From assembly GCA_965368175.1 (NCBI GenBank), contig CBDULX010000185.1, forward strand, positions 1 through 6,010: a DNA stretch of 6,010 nucleotides, in the 5' to 3' direction. The translations under genes and the position numbers were made by a program. The notes beneath the pieces are model-generated. The model was given only the letters and a program-made list of their open reading frames with translations. It was not told the origin of the DNA and did no database searches. The stretch is from CBDULX01 sp965368175 (GTDB lineage Bacteria; Pseudomonadota; Gammaproteobacteria; SZUA-229). Positions 5,778-6,010 of the stretch are shown piece after piece; the first letter of the stretch is position 1; each line of letters starts with the position of its first letter.

Positions 5778-5796
5778 GTGCATCTTTTAGGCGCAC
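5778..5796. repeat. Short REP-like palindrome after the DUF3187 gene
   Basis: GTGCATC (5778-5784) and GGCGCAC (5790-5796) pair at five Watson-Crick positions plus one G-T wobble and one mismatch, around the loop TTTTA. It is preceded by CTGTAG, a layout seen in REP-type palindromes. It lies about 67 bp past the stop codon and has no T run after it, so I do not call it a terminator. Confidence 0.35.
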
Positions 5797-5845
5797 ACCT
5801 CCCGACTTGTATAAATTTTGCTATCTAAGAACAACCTGCTAATAA

Positions 5846-6010
5846 TATTCGCGTTGCCTGTATGGACGCAGGCAAGGGGCGTGAGCACGACTGCACGGAT
5901 TCAGAAGTTACGAGCCCATGGAAGGGCCAAGGTAGAACAATGCCAGGAGCAATTATCGAGAGTAACGCAGGAGCGGTTACCGAGGATGCGGAAGCTTTTA
6001 TTCGCGTTGA
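5846..6010. repeat. Structured repeat region with hairpins and degenerate GGAGC units, open at the right edge
   Basis: This is more G-rich than the AT-rich bases before it, with no convincing gene. TATTCGCGTTG occurs at 5846-5856 and again at 5999-6009, 153 bp apart. Between them are hairpins TTGCCTG/CAGGCAA (5854-5860 with 5869-5875), GCCC/GGGC (5914-5917 with 5924-5927) and GTAAC/GTTAC (5962-5966 with 5976-5980). Two degenerate direct units, CAGGAGCAATTATCGAG (5944-5960) and CAGGAGCGGTTACCGAG (5968-5984), lie 24 bp apart. It may be one period of an approximately 153-bp tandem array, or a small element flanked by an 11-bp duplication; the edge hides which. Confidence 0.55.

Noticed and set aside
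5846..6010. CRISPR array at the right end
   Set aside because: The units are degenerate, only 24 bp apart and without uniform repeats separated by unique spacers of regular length.

Overview
The window looks like chromosomal DNA of a gammaproteobacterium. The evidence is the gene order rpe-gph-trpE-trpG, which is typical of that class (Pseudomonas and relatives, as I recall), the close match of Rpe, Gph, TrpE and TrpG to gammaproteobacterial forms, and a DUF3187-type outer-membrane-like protein, a family I know mainly from Gammaproteobacteria. The small haem c protein fits a respiring organism. I cannot place the genus.

Positions 1-4072, all on the minus strand, hold rpe, gph, trpE and trpG in order of transcription. 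trpG runs off the left edge. Rpe and Gph are housekeeping carbon-metabolism enzymes: ribulose-phosphate epimerase and 2-phosphoglycolate phosphatase. TrpE and TrpG are the two subunits of anthranilate synthase, the first committed step of tryptophan synthesis. The genes are not tightly packed. The three gaps (about 123, 334 and 232 bp) each carry a palindromic element. The rpe-gph and trpE-trpG gaps carry two copies of one inverted-repeat family with arms of the TTTGCC...GAGGCAC...CACAGAG type. The gph-trpE gap carries a different 162-bp, perfectly centred, MITE-like palindrome. Between that element and trpE lies an 18-codon reading frame ending Trp-Arg-Trp-stop, a candidate trp attenuation leader peptide.

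Positions 4073-4393 are an AT-rich divergent intergenic region, with weak promoter candidates for rpe on the left and the cytochrome gene on the right.

Positions 4394-5710, on the plus strand, hold a small secreted monohaem cytochrome c and, 15 bp after its stop, a DUF3187-family gene. A strong Rho-independent terminator for the cytochrome transcript lies inside the first 16 codons of the DUF3187 gene, so the second gene is either read only by readthrough or has another promoter.

Positions 5711-6010 have no convincing gene. They hold a short palindrome and then a structured repeat region made of degenerate GGAGC-type units and small hairpins, bracketed by an 11-bp direct repeat. It probably continues past the right edge.

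There is no CRISPR array, tRNA, rRNA, transposase, phage or defence gene. The most unusual content is the density of different palindromic and repeat elements in the gaps between ordinary metabolic genes, together with the possible trp leader.
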